This document shows, one piece after another, positions 43,518 through 51,591 of a DNA stretch of 64,000 bases (positions are counted from its first letter, which is position 1; each line of letters starts with the position of its first letter). Both the position numbers and the translations under genes were made by a program. Below the pieces are notes generated by a model that worked only from the letters and a program-made list of their open reading frames with translations, ran no database searches and was not told the origin of the DNA. The stretch comes from [Mycobacterium] fortunisiensis (GTDB lineage: Bacteria; Actinomycetota; Actinomycetes; Mycobacteriales; Mycobacteriaceae): contig NZ_VOMB01000002.1 in NCBI RefSeq assembly GCF_019050325.1, positions 372,001 to 436,000 of the forward strand, read 5' to 3'.

Positions 43518-45008
43518 GTGAGCACGGCCGATCAGGTGCGCTCGATTCTGGGCGGCACCATCAAGGCGTACCGGGGCGACCCGGCCTACCGCAATCGGCC
43601 GGATGTGCACAACGAACTCGACCGGATCGGGCGCCGGCTCAACCAACCGATCCGCATCGCCCTGGCCGGCACCCTCAAAGCAGGCAAGTCGACGCTGGTC
43701 AATGCCCTGGTCGGGGAGGACATCGCGCCCACCGACGCCACCGAGGCCACCCGCATCGTCACCTGGTTCCGGCACGGCCCCACCCCCAAGGTGACCGCCA
43801 ACCACCGCGGGGGTCGGCGCTCGAACGTGCCGATCGCGCGCGACCCGCACGATCGGGGGTTGACGTTCAGCTTCGCCGGGCTCGACCCCGAGGACGTGGT
43901 GGATCTCGACGTGGAGTGGCCGGCCGCCGAGCTGATCGACACCACGATCATCGACACCCCGGGCACCTCGTCGTTGTCGCGCGACGTCTCGCTGCGCACC
44001 CACCGACTGCTGGTCCCCGAAGACGGCGTGCCCCGCGTCGACGCGGTGGTGTTCCTGCTACGCACCCTCAACGCTGCCGACATCGCCCTGCTCAAGCAGA
44101 TCGGCGAGCTGGTCGGCGGCTCCTCGGGCGCACTCGGCGTGATCGGGGTGGCCTCGCGGGCCGACGAGATCGGGGCCGGACGCATCGACGCGATGATGTC
44201 GGCCAAGGACGTCGCCACGCGGTTCACCGAAGAGATGGACAAGACCGGGATCTGCCAGGCCGTCGTCCCGGTGTCCGGCCTGCTCGCGCTCACCGCCCGC
44301 ACCCTGCGGCAGAGCGAGTTCGTCGCCCTGCAGAAGTTGGCCGGGGTGGAGCCGGCGGTGCTGACCAAGGCGATGCTGTCGGTGGACCGCTTCATCCGGG
44401 AAGACAGCTCGCTGCCGGTGGACGCGGCGACCCGGGCGGCGCTGCTGGACCGGTTCGGCATGTTCGGCATCCGGATCTCGATCGCGGTGCTGCACGCCGG
44501 GATCTCCGATTCCGTCGCCCTGGCCGACGAACTCCTGGAACGCAGCGGGCTGATCGCCCTACGCGACGTGATCGACCAGCAGTTCGCCCAACGCTCGGAG
44601 CTGCTCAAGGCGCACACGGCGCTGTTGTCGCTGCGACAGTTCGTGCAGCACAACCCGATCTACGCCACGCCCTACATCCTGGCCGACATCGATCCCTTGC
44701 TGGCCGATACCCACGCGTTCGAGGAGCTGCGGCTGCTCAGGTTGCTGCGCGCCCGGCCCACCACCCTCAACGACGACGAGATGGCCTCGCTGCGCCGCAT
44801 CATCGGCGGCTCGGGCACCGATGCGGCCAGCCGGCTCGGGCTGACCCCGGACGAGCCCTACGACGGGCCCCGCGCCGCCTTCGCTGCCGCACAACGCTGG
44901 CGTCGCCGCGCCGATCATCCGCTCAACGACCCGTTCACCACCCGGGCCTGCCGCGCCGCCGTGCGCAGCGCCGAAGCGCTGGTGGCGCAGTACGCGTCCC
45001 GTCACTAA
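43518..45008 (+). CDS. iniC: Dynamin-like GTPase IniC
   Basis: 496 aa. G1 AGTLKAGKSTLVNAL (50-64), G3 TIIDTPGTSSLS (143-154), G4 variant ASRADEIG, followed by helical regions shorter than in IniA. Pairing of two dynamin-like proteins in tandem is usual in bacteria, where one often nucleates the other. GTG 43518 follows iniA by 45 bp, so cotranscription is expected. Ends 30 bp before the third Hsp70-like gene. Confidence 0.93.
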   Translation: MSTADQVRSILGGTIKAYRGDPAYRNRPDVHNELDRIGRRLNQPIRIALAGTLKAGKSTLVNALVGEDIAPTDATEATRIVTWFRHGPTPKVTANHRGGRRSNVPIARDPHDRGLTFSFAGLDPEDVVDLDVEWPAAELIDTTIIDTPGTSSLSRDVSLRTHRLLVPEDGVPRVDAVVFLLRTLNAADIALLKQIGELVGGSSGALGVIGVASRADEIGAGRIDAMMSAKDVATRFTEEMDKTGICQAVVPVSGLLALTARTLRQSEFVALQKLAGVEPAVLTKAMLSVDRFIREDSSLPVDAATRAALLDRFGMFGIRISIAVLHAGISDSVALADELLERSGLIALRDVIDQQFAQRSELLKAHTALLSLRQFVQHNPIYATPYILADIDPLLADTHAFEELRLLRLLRARPTTLNDDEMASLRRIIGGSGTDAASRLGLTPDEPYDGPRAAFAAAQRWRRRADHPLNDPFTTRACRAAVRSAEALVAQYASRH

Positions 45009-45038
45009 CGAATCGGACCCCACCGCCGACATACAGGT

Positions 45039-46844
45039 ATGCGTGATTGCCTGGGGTTGTCCGTGGGGACGACCAACCTGGTGGCGATCGCCGACCACGT
45101 GCCGCTGGTGCGGCGGGCGATGCTGCCCGGCGGGTTGGCGTTCACCGATTTCGTGGAGCGGGTGGGTGACCCGGTGCCGCTGGTCGCCGCCGACGGTTCG
45201 ACGCATCGCGCAGAGCGGTTGTTGGCCGACGCCATCGAAGCGTTGACCCGTGCGGCCAGCCCCGTGCGTCGTCCCGACGTGTCGGTGGTGGCGGTGCCCG
45301 CACACTGGAGTCCGGTGGCCGTGGAGGCGCTGCGCGGTGCGTTACCCGGGGTGCGGGTGGTGTCCGACGCGGTTGCGTCGTTGACGGCGATCCGGTCCCA
45401 CCCCGGTCTGCCGGCCCGCGGCGTCGTCGCGCTGTGTGACTTCGGCGCCTCCGGCACCAGCCTGACCCTGGCCGACGCCGGAGCCGAGTTCGCGAACATC
45501 GGGCACACCGTCCGCTACGACGAGTTCTCCGGTGACCTGATCGACCAGGAACTGCTGCGGCACGTGCTGCGCAATCTGGAAACCGAACCGGCCGGCACCG
45601 CGGTGGTGACCACGCTGGCCCGGCTGCGTGAGCAGTGCCGGGAGGCCAAGGAGCAGCTCAGCGATCGCAGTGCCGTCAGCCTGACCGGGGTCGGCGGCGC
45701 GATCCGGCTCACCCGCGCCGAACTGGACACCGTGGTGGACCAGTCGTTCGGCGGCGTCATCGACGCGTTGTTCGATCTGTTGCGCCGCAACGGTATCCAC
45801 CCGGCTCAGCTGGTGGCCCTGGTCACTGTCGGTGGCGGTGCACGGATACCTCTTGTCACGCAACGACTTTCCGAGGCCCTCCGGATTCCGGTCACCACCG
45901 TGCCGCAAGCCCAGGTGATCGCCGCGATCGGTGCCGGGCTGCTGGCGCGTCGCGGTGCCGACGAGACCGCGACGCAGGTGGTGCCCGAGGCGCCGATGCC
46001 TGCGAGCGGCACCGGCACGGTGGCCGCCGCTGGCCTGGCCTGGTCTGCGCTCGACTCGGTGCCGGAGGTGGCCGAGTTCGTTCCCGAATCGATCAGTGCG
46101 GACTCGGCCCGGCCGGAGTTCGTCTTCACCGAGGAGCCGGTTGCTCCGGCGGCTCGGCACCTGCCCTGGTACCGGCGCGGGGGAGTGGTGGCCTACGCCG
46201 CGGTGTTCCTGGCGGTCGTCGGCACCGTGGGCATGGTGCTGTCCGTGCGGGCCGATCATCGTGATGCCGCCGCGACCAGCCTCTTGGCGCCACAACCGGT
46301 GCCGGCCGAGTCGCCGTTGGCGCAAGCGGCACCGGCCCCGCCGACCCGGACCGTGGTGGTGCGCGATCAGTCCTGGCCGGCACCCGCAGCTACGCCTGCG
46401 ACCGCGCCCGCAGCACCGCGGCCGGCTGCCGCGCCGCGTCTGGTGCAGAGCGCACCGGTCACGCAGCAGGCGGCTCCTGCCCCGCCGCGGGTGGCGGCCG
46501 CGCCTCGTCCACGGCCGGCTGCTCCTGCTCCTGCGCCTGCGCCTGTTGCGATCCCGCAGATCCCGGTGCCCGCCGTGGTGTTTCCGCCGGTGACGCTCCC
46601 GCAATTGCCCATACCGACGTTCACACCGCCGACGTCCAGCCCGTCACCGTCACCGTCGCCGAGTCCGTCGCCGTCGCCGAGTCCGACGCCCACGCCTTCC
46701 GTGGAGCCCACGCCTTCCGTGGAGCCCAGCCCGTCGCCAGAGCCCACCCCGGCACCCACGTCGACGGTTGAGCCCACGCCCACGCCTGAGCCCACGCCTG
46801 GGCCGACGCCTTCGCCGGAGCCCGAGCCGTCACCAGAACCCTGA
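45039..46844 (+). CDS. Membrane-anchored Hsp70-like protein at the end of iniBAC
   Basis: 601 aa. Hsp70 blocks: [13 protein letters not shown] (5-17), [84 protein letters not shown]. Juxtamembrane HLPWYRRGG, then a helix (about 383-404) and a ~195-residue external tail of Pro/Ala, ending in Ser-Pro, Glu-Pro-Thr-Pro repeats. No substrate-binding domain. It follows iniC by 30 bp on the same strand and is probably part of the iniBAC transcript. A partner ATPase for the dynamins or for export of IniB is a testable idea, not shown. Confidence 0.87.
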   Translation: MRDCLGLSVGTTNLVAIADHVPLVRRAMLPGGLAFTDFVERVGDPVPLVAADGSTHRAERLLADAIEALTRAASPVRRPDVSVVAVPAHWSPVAVEALRGALPGVRVVSDAVASLTAIRSHPGLPARGVVALCDFGASGTSLTLADAGAEFANIGHTVRYDEFSGDLIDQELLRHVLRNLETEPAGTAVVTTLARLREQCREAKEQLSDRSAVSLTGVGGAIRLTRAELDTVVDQSFGGVIDALFDLLRRNGIHPAQLVALVTVGGGARIPLVTQRLSEALRIPVTTVPQAQVIAAIGAGLLARRGADETATQVVPEAPMPASGTGTVAAAGLAWSALDSVPEVAEFVPESISADSARPEFVFTEEPVAPAARHLPWYRRGGVVAYAAVFLAVVGTVGMVLSVRADHRDAAATSLLAPQPVPAESPLAQAAPAPPTRTVVVRDQSWPAPAATPATAPAAPRPAAAPRLVQSAPVTQQAAPAPPRVAAAPRPRPAAPAPAPAPVAIPQIPVPAVVFPPVTLPQLPIPTFTPPTSSPSPSPSPSPSPSPSPTPTPSVEPTPSVEPSPSPEPTPAPTSTVEPTPTPEPTPGPTPSPEPEPSPEP

Positions 46845-46853
46845 ACCGTTCGC

Positions 46854-46907
46854 GTGTGAAGCGCTAGGGCGAAAAAACTCGAGTTCTACCGCCACAGCGC
46901 TTCACAC
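46854..46907. terminator. Long inverted repeat between convergent genes
   Basis: GTGTGAAGCGCT (46854-46865) and its perfect complement AGCGCTTCACAC (46896-46907) enclose 30 nt that include an A-run and the palindrome AACTCGAGTT. It lies between the stops of convergent genes and may end both transcripts. Confidence 0.55.
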
Positions 46908-46915
46908 ACGAAGCT

Positions 46916-47380
46916 CTAGGGATTCGCGGCAGGCTCGCTGGTCGTCGTCTCCGGCGCTGTCGTCGTGGTCGTCTCCGGGGCGGTGGTGGTGGTCTCGGTC
47001 GTGGTGACGGGCTCGGTTGTCGTGGTGGTGGCGGGGGTTTCCTCGACCGTGGTGGTGGTCGGCGCCACGGTCTCGGTAACGGTGTGAGTGGGCGCCGGAA
47101 CCACTGGCGCCGGATTACCCCTCGACGTGGTGACCGCAGATGTGGTGGTCGGAGTCGTTGTCGTGGTGGTTGTGGTCGTCGACGGTGAGTCCGACGAGAA
47201 CAGCTGCACCAGGGCGTAGATCACCAGCGCCGCGATGACCGCGCCGGCCGCGCCCATCCCGATCAACGCCGCTGGTTTGCGGTACCAGGGCACAGGCTCG
47301 GGCGCCGGCGGCGGCTCGGAATATTCGCCGTAGTTGGGGGCGTACTGGGTTGGCTCGTCGTCCTCGTAATAGTTCGCCAC
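46916..47380 (-). CDS. Single-pass membrane protein with Thr-rich external tail
   Basis: 154 aa. Acidic Tyr-rich cytoplasmic start (ANYYEDDEPTQYAPNYGEY), then PEPVPWYRKPAALI, a membrane helix (about 37-61) and a ~90-residue tail of Thr with Pro, Glu and Val. The PWYRKP motif before the helix is the same as in the Hsp70-like proteins (PWYKRP, PWYRRG), so it looks like one of them without the ATPase domain. GTG 47380 has a -10 hexamer six bases upstream. Convergent with the Hsp70-like gene at 45039. Function unknown; a glycosylated surface stalk is plausible. Confidence 0.75.
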   Translation of the reverse strand: MANYYEDDEPTQYAPNYGEYSEPPPAPEPVPWYRKPAALIGMGAAGAVIAALVIYALVQLFSSDSPSTTTTTTTTTPTTTSAVTTSRGNPAPVVPAPTHTVTETVAPTTTTVEETPATTTTTEPVTTTETTTTAPETTTTTAPETTTSEPAANP

Positions 47381-47386
47381 GCGCCG

Positions 47387-47392
47387 ATGGTA
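47387..47392 (-). promoter_or_regulatory. -10 hexamer, leaderless gene at 47380
   Basis: On the minus strand TACCAT lies six bases before GTG 47380. Confidence 0.42.
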
Positions 47393-47399
47393 GGCGCGC

Positions 47400-47864
47400 T
47401 CAGCCGCCCGGCGCTGGATACACGGTGCGTGTCACGTTGGTCCGTGGCCGGTAGCGGGTCGTCGGATACTCGCCGTACCGGGACGTCGTCGTGGTGGTCG
47501 TGGTCGTGGTCGTGGTCGTGGTGGTCGTCGACGTCTCGGAAGACTCTGAGGTCTCCGTCGTCGTGGTCGGGGTTTCCGACTCACCCGGCAGGCCGAACTC
47601 GGTGGTTTCCGGAATGCTCAGCATGGTCGTGGTGGTGGTCGTGCGGGTCGTGGTGGACTTTGTGGTCTTCGTCGACGACGCGTAGGAGGGCGGCACGAAA
47701 TCGATCGGTGCTTCCTCGGGCCCACCGGAGCTGGTCAGCGAGATCGCCGCCCACAGCACCAGCCCGATCACCGCGAGGGCGGCGACGCTGGCCCCGGCGA
47801 CTGCCGGTGTGGAGTGATGCCAGGGCGCCTCGGGAGGGTCCTGGTCATCCATGTCACCGGTCAC
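47400..47864 (-). CDS. Second single-pass Thr-rich membrane protein
   Basis: 154 aa from GTG 47864 (ATG 47852 is an alternative). Short acidic cytoplasmic segment, a helix (about 21-44: AVAGASVAALAVIGLVLWAA), then an external tail of Thr/Ser with a run of 15 Thr and a basic end SRYGEYPTTRYRPRTNVTRT. Adjacent to and on the same strand as the similar protein at 46916 (19 bp), so the two probably form an operon. No family recognised. Confidence 0.72.
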   Translation of the reverse strand: MTGDMDDQDPPEAPWHHSTPAVAGASVAALAVIGLVLWAAISLTSSGGPEEAPIDFVPPSYASSTKTTKSTTTRTTTTTTMLSIPETTEFGLPGESETPTTTTETSESSETSTTTTTTTTTTTTTTTSRYGEYPTTRYRPRTNVTRTVYPAPGG

Positions 47865-47903
47865 GGGCTCCGATACTAGTGAGCGCCGGTAACCGGCTTT
47901 CGC

Positions 47904-48833
47904 TCAGCTCAGCTGACCGATCACCTCGGTGGCGAACAGCTCGAGATGGTCCAGATCAGACTGGTCGAGCAGCTGCAGGTAGACCCGCTGCACACCGGCG
48001 TCCAGGAAGGGGCCGAGCTTGTCGAGGATCTCGGCGGGTGTGCCTACCAGCGGGGAATTGCTGCGCAGCTCGTCGACCTCACGATTGATCGCGGCGGCCC
48101 GCTTGGCGATCTGCGCCTCGTCGCGGCCGGCGCACAGCACGAAGGCGGCCGAGTAGGTCATGGTGTCGGCCTGCCGACCTGCACCGGCCACGGCGGCGGC
48201 GACCCGGTCGAACTGCGTCTTGATGGTGTCCAGCGGCGCGAACGGCACGTTGAACTCCGAGGCGAACTCGGCGGCCAGCGCAGGTGTGCGTTTGGCGCCC
48301 ATCCCGCCGATGATGATCGGCAGGTTCGGCTGTACGGGCTTGGGCAGCGCGGGGGAGTCGACGACGCGGTACTGCTCGCCGGAGAAGTTGAAGGTCTCGC
48401 CGACGGGCGTGCCCCAGAGCCCGGCGAGGATGCGCAGTTGCTCTTCGAGCCGGTCGAAACGCTCGCCCAGCGGTGGGAACGGGATGGCGTAGGCCTGGTG
48501 TTCGGCTTCGAACCATCCGGCGCCCAAGCCCAATTCGACACGGCCACCGCTCATTTCGTCAACCTGAGCCACCGAGATGGCCAACGGTCCGGGGTGGCGG
48601 AAGGTGGCCGAGGTGACCATGGTGCCCAGCCGGATCGTCGAGGTCTCCCGTGCGATGCCGGCCAGTGTCACCCAGGAATCGGTCGGCCCGGGCAGGCCGT
48701 CACCGCTCATCGCCAGATAGTGGTCGGATCGAAAGAATGCCGAATAGCCGAGCGCTTCGGCAGCGCGGGCCACCGAGAGCTGATCTGCGTAGGTTGCGCC
48801 TTGCTGGGGTTCGACGAAGACACGGAAATCCAC
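47904..48833 (-). CDS. LLM-class F420-dependent oxidoreductase (TIGR03560-like)
   Basis: 309 aa. Starts DFRVFVEPQQGATYADQLSV; conserved blocks AEALGYSAFFRSDHYL, LGTMVTSATFRHPGPLAISV and SGGRVELGLGAGWFEAEHQA (phosphate-binding region) define the mycobacterial F420-binding LLM branch. Substrate unknown. The GTG start has TAGGCT seven bases upstream. It lies between the Thr-rich membrane proteins and a TIGR03085-like gene without overlap. Confidence 0.88.
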   Translation of the reverse strand: MDFRVFVEPQQGATYADQLSVARAAEALGYSAFFRSDHYLAMSGDGLPGPTDSWVTLAGIARETSTIRLGTMVTSATFRHPGPLAISVAQVDEMSGGRVELGLGAGWFEAEHQAYAIPFPPLGERFDRLEEQLRILAGLWGTPVGETFNFSGEQYRVVDSPALPKPVQPNLPIIIGGMGAKRTPALAAEFASEFNVPFAPLDTIKTQFDRVAAAVAGAGRQADTMTYSAAFVLCAGRDEAQIAKRAAAINREVDELRSNSPLVGTPAEILDKLGPFLDAGVQRVYLQLLDQSDLDHLELFATEVIGQLS

Positions 48834-48840
48834 GGGTGCC

Positions 48841-48846
48841 AGCCTA
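48841..48846 (-). promoter_or_regulatory. -10 hexamer, leaderless F420 oxidoreductase gene
   Basis: Minus-strand TAGGCT, seven bases before GTG 48833. Confidence 0.42.
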
Positions 48847-48851
48847 GAGCG

Positions 48852-49475
48852 CTACAGCCCCCGGCGCGCAGAGCGCAAGGCGGCGACAGCGTCGTCGTCA
48901 CCCGAGAACGTCGCCCGGGCCTGTTCGCGGCCGGCGGCGAACATCAGCAATTCACCGGGGTCCCCGGTGACCGTCACCTCCGGACCGGAGCCGACGGTGG
49001 CCAGGGTCTTGCCTTCCGGCGTGGTCAGCGCCACCCGGGCCGGGGATTTGCCCATGGTCATCCGGGCCATCGCGGTGATTCCCCGGGACAGTGCGGACAC
49101 CGTGGCGGCGTCGAGAGCTCTTGGTTCCCAACCGGGTTGCGCCCGGCGCACGTCCTCGTTGTGGATGAACATCTCGGCGACGTTGACCAGCGGGTCCAGC
49201 AGTTTGAACGGCGAGTACAGCGGAGGGCCGGCGGCAATCTGGTCCACCAGGTCGGCCCAGTCGGTGCCCTCGGCGACCTTGCGCTGCACCCGCTCGGTGT
49301 AATCGGCCAGTGCCGGCACCAGGATGCCGGGCGCGGCGTCGAGCCGACGTTCGCGGACCACCAGGTGAGCGGCCAGGTCCCGGGTGGTCCAGCCTTCGCA
49401 CAGGGTGGGCGCGTCGGGGCCTGCTGCGCGCATGGATTCGACGAGTGCGGCACGTTCTCTTCGAGCGACGCTCAT
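48852..49475 (-). CDS. TIGR03085-like metal-binding protein (DinB/MDMPI superfamily)
   Basis: 207 aa. DAPTLCEGWTTRDLAAHLVV is the family's first metal block, with RERRLDAAPGI after it; VAEMFIHNEDVRRAQPGWEP carries the HxEDxRR motif. The C-terminal half resembles the sterol-carrier-like MDMPI_C domain. Probably a mycothiol-linked enzyme, substrate unknown. This is the third member of the superfamily in the window (also 12442 and 24202). The ATG start has a -10 element at leaderless distance within the end of lpqJ. Confidence 0.85.
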   Translation of the reverse strand: MSVARRERAALVESMRAAGPDAPTLCEGWTTRDLAAHLVVRERRLDAAPGILVPALADYTERVQRKVAEGTDWADLVDQIAAGPPLYSPFKLLDPLVNVAEMFIHNEDVRRAQPGWEPRALDAATVSALSRGITAMARMTMGKSPARVALTTPEGKTLATVGSGPEVTVTGDPGELLMFAAGREQARATFSGDDDAVAALRSARRGL

Positions 49476-49481
49476 GGGTCA

Positions 49482-49487
49482 ACTCTA
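49482..49487 (-). promoter_or_regulatory. -10 hexamer, leaderless gene at 49475
   Basis: Minus-strand TAGAGT, six bases before ATG 49475; its TAG is also the lpqJ stop codon. Confidence 0.42.
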
Positions 49488-50033
49488 GAAGGTTTTCACG
49501 CCCTCGACCGCGATGACCATTCCGTGGCCGGAGTCGTCGTTGGTGATCCGGGTGCCGTCGGTGGCCGCGTCGATCGTCCAACCCACCGCCCGGTATTCGC
49601 GGTAGTCCAGGGTAACTGCCGGGATGGCGCCCAGATTTCCCACCACCCAATGCATTTCGCCGTCAGCGGTGAGCCTGACTCCGTTGGCGTTCTCGCCGTC
49701 GATCTCGGGTGAATTGGCGAAATCCGACTCGCAACCGACTTCCTGCTCAGACAGTTGGCAGCGGGTCTTGCCGGATTTGGTCTCGATGAAGACCCAGCCG
49801 TCCTGCGGCTTCAGTTCGGCGGGGCCGGACGGGGGCCGGGCATGCGCGGTGCTGGACGATGGCGGCGCGGTGGTGCTCGGCGCCGGGCTCGATCGGGTGG
49901 GTCGGGTGGTCGGGAAGCTCGGCTCGGTCGGTGACTGCGAACTGGCTTGCGGCCTGCCCTCGATACTCGATTGGCACCCGGACACCAACGCGCCCGTGGT
50001 CAGCAGCGCGCCCAGCAATTGCCACGCCTTCAC
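49485..50033 (-). CDS. lpqJ: Lipoprotein LpqJ
   Basis: 182 aa from GTG 50033. KAWQLLGALLTTGALVSGC is a short signal peptide with lipobox VSGC (Cys20). A Ser/Pro/Thr linker (about 21-75) leads to a ~105-residue domain with two Cys (KTRCQLSEQEVGCESDF) and a beta-rich end (EMHWVVGNLG ... GHGMVIAVEGVKTF). Position after iniBAC and size match M. tuberculosis lpqJ (Rv0344c, 186 aa). Function unknown. A TTG at 50051 would add six residues, but the GTG gives the better signal peptide and has a -10 hexamer seven bases before it. Confidence 0.82.
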   Translation of the reverse strand: MKAWQLLGALLTTGALVSGCQSSIEGRPQASSQSPTEPSFPTTRPTRSSPAPSTTAPPSSSTAHARPPSGPAELKPQDGWVFIETKSGKTRCQLSEQEVGCESDFANSPEIDGENANGVRLTADGEMHWVVGNLGAIPAVTLDYREYRAVGWTIDAATDGTRITNDDSGHGMVIAVEGVKTF

Positions 50034-50040
50034 CGCGACA

Positions 50041-50046
50041 ACGGTA
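50041..50046 (-). promoter_or_regulatory. -10 hexamer, leaderless lpqJ
   Basis: Minus-strand TACCGT, seven bases before GTG 50033. Confidence 0.42.
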
Positions 50047-50090
50047 CGCAACGCCCACGGCGACCGGTGGCTACGACGCGCCGAACCCGG

Positions 50091-50384
50091 CTACGGCAGC
50101 AGCGGCGGGCGGCAGGTGTTGCTCACCGGGTCCCACCACCAGCCGTTGTCGCAGCCGAGCGGGGTGGTCGAGACCGGGGCCCGGCAGGTGTTCGCCGCCG
50201 GGTCCCACCAGCCGTTCGGGCAGTTGGGGACGAGCGGGGCCTGGCACCGGTTGGCCACCGGATCCCACCAGGATCCGTTGTCGCAGTCGGCGAAGCTGAC
50301 GGCGGGAGTGAATGCCGCGGTGAACGCCATGGGAGTGAACGCGGCGACGGCGATGATGGCCGCGCGCTGCAGTGTCTTCCTCAT
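50091..50384 (-). CDS. Small secreted protein of three Cys/Trp modules
   Basis: 97 aa. Signal peptide MRKTLQRAAIIAVAAFTPMA ... AVSFA (about 1-32), then three copies of one module: CDNGSWWDPVANRCQAP, CPNGWWDPAANTCRAP and CDNGWWWDPVSNTCRPP. Each has two Cys flanking NG-x-WWDP-x-x-N, so each can close one disulfide. It resembles carbohydrate- or wall-binding mini-modules, but I recognise no named family. GAGGA lies just before the ATG. It is 53 bp downstream of the last gene of the exopolysaccharide operon, on the same strand, and may be read through from it. Confidence 0.8.
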   Translation of the reverse strand: MRKTLQRAAIIAVAAFTPMAFTAAFTPAVSFADCDNGSWWDPVANRCQAPLVPNCPNGWWDPAANTCRAPVSTTPLGCDNGWWWDPVSNTCRPPLLP

Positions 50385-50437
50385 GGTTTCCTCCTCACGA
50401 TCGGTGATGGCACAGGGGTACCCTAACGGCTCGCCGA

Positions 50438-51580
50438 TCAGACATTCGCAGCGACGCTGTGCACGATGTCGGCGACCCGGGCCCGAAACCTCTCGGGCGA
50501 GAAGGTCGAGGCTTTGGCGGCGATTGTCGTGGTGTCGTAATCGGCCGGGTCGAAGTCGCGCATCGTCGAGGCGAGACCGGCGATGACGGCTTCGTCGGGG
50601 CCCGGGTGGATGTGCTCACCGGTGACCCCGGGGACCACGGTGTCCAGGGCGCCGCCCGCGCCGAGGGCCAGAACCGGTGTGCCGCAAGCCATGGCCTCGA
50701 CCGGCACGATCCCGAAGTCCTCGATCCCCGGCATCAGCAGGGCCCGGCAGCGGCGGTACATATCGTGCAGCACGTCGTCGGACGCCGCTCCGAGGAAGGT
50801 GGTCTCCGGTCCGGCGATCGTCTCGAGGTGTTCCCGAAAACGTCCGTCGCCCAGGATGACCAGGCGGCACCCGGCGCGCTGGGCGGCACGGATGGCGAGG
50901 TCGGGCCGCTTGTACGGGACGAGCCGGCCGGCGAACAGGTAGAAGTCCTCGCGGGGAGCCGACTGGTCGGGAGAGAAGCGGTCGGTGCGTACCGGCGGGT
51001 TGACCACGCTGGACGGCAGGCCCCACCAGTCTTGGATCCGTTGAGCGACGGCCTGGGAGTTGGCGATCACGTGGGACAGCCGCGGCGCTGCGCGCAGCTC
51101 GCCGCGACGCGCCAGCCCGCCCAGGGTGGACAGCGCGACGCGTCCGGCGCGACTGGCCATTTCATGGTCACGGAACGTCTTGTCCCAGGCCCAGCGGGCC
51201 GGGCTGTGCACGTAGGCGACGACCGGGGCCTCGGTGGCCAGCGCGGCCTGGGTGGCGAAGGAGTGGTGGCTGACCAGGACGACGTCGGCGTTCTCTTGCA
51301 GTGGCAGGTCGCGGAATGCCTTGGACACCAGGGGAAGTAGTGGGGCGTGCGATTTCCGCCCGGTTGCCGAGTGGATGCGGTCGAGCCAGCTTCCCGTGAT
51401 CGTGGGGCCGGTGTCGCTTCGCCCAGCCGCGCCGAGGACCTGGTGCCGGCATGCGGGTTCGGTGATGGGGGCGAACACCTTTGCCTGCGGCCAGCTCTTC
51501 ATGAACTCGGCGACGACCCGTTCGGAGCCGCCGAACTCGGTGAAGCGCTCGTGGACGATCGCCACGCGCGGTGCGGTCAT
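50438..51580 (-). CDS. GT4 glycosyltransferase of the exopolysaccharide operon
   Basis: 380 aa from ATG 51580. GT-B fold: N-terminal acceptor domain with VAIVHERFTEFGGSERVVAE; VAYVHSPARWAWDKTF in the middle; C-terminal donor domain with AGRLVPYKRPDLAI and the retaining E-x7-E motif EDFGIVPVEAMACGTPV. It transfers a sugar from a nucleotide donor to a lipid-linked intermediate on the cytoplasmic face; donor and linkage unknown. Last of six genes in the minus-strand cluster; 11 bp after the YdcF-like gene. Confidence 0.88.
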   Translation of the reverse strand: MTAPRVAIVHERFTEFGGSERVVAEFMKSWPQAKVFAPITEPACRHQVLGAAGRSDTGPTITGSWLDRIHSATGRKSHAPLLPLVSKAFRDLPLQENADVVLVSHHSFATQAALATEAPVVAYVHSPARWAWDKTFRDHEMASRAGRVALSTLGGLARRGELRAAPRLSHVIANSQAVAQRIQDWWGLPSSVVNPPVRTDRFSPDQSAPREDFYLFAGRLVPYKRPDLAIRAAQRAGCRLVILGDGRFREHLETIAGPETTFLGAASDDVLHDMYRRCRALLMPGIEDFGIVPVEAMACGTPVLALGAGGALDTVVPGVTGEHIHPGPDEAVIAGLASTMRDFDPADYDTTTIAAKASTFSPERFRARVADIVHSVAANV

Positions 51581-51591
51581 TGATGTTTCTC

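Noticed and set aside
47491..47685. CRISPR-like or microsatellite array of GTGGTC repeats
   Set aside because: These are Thr codons (GGTGGT/ACCACC) of the Thr-rich membrane proteins; no spacer structure.
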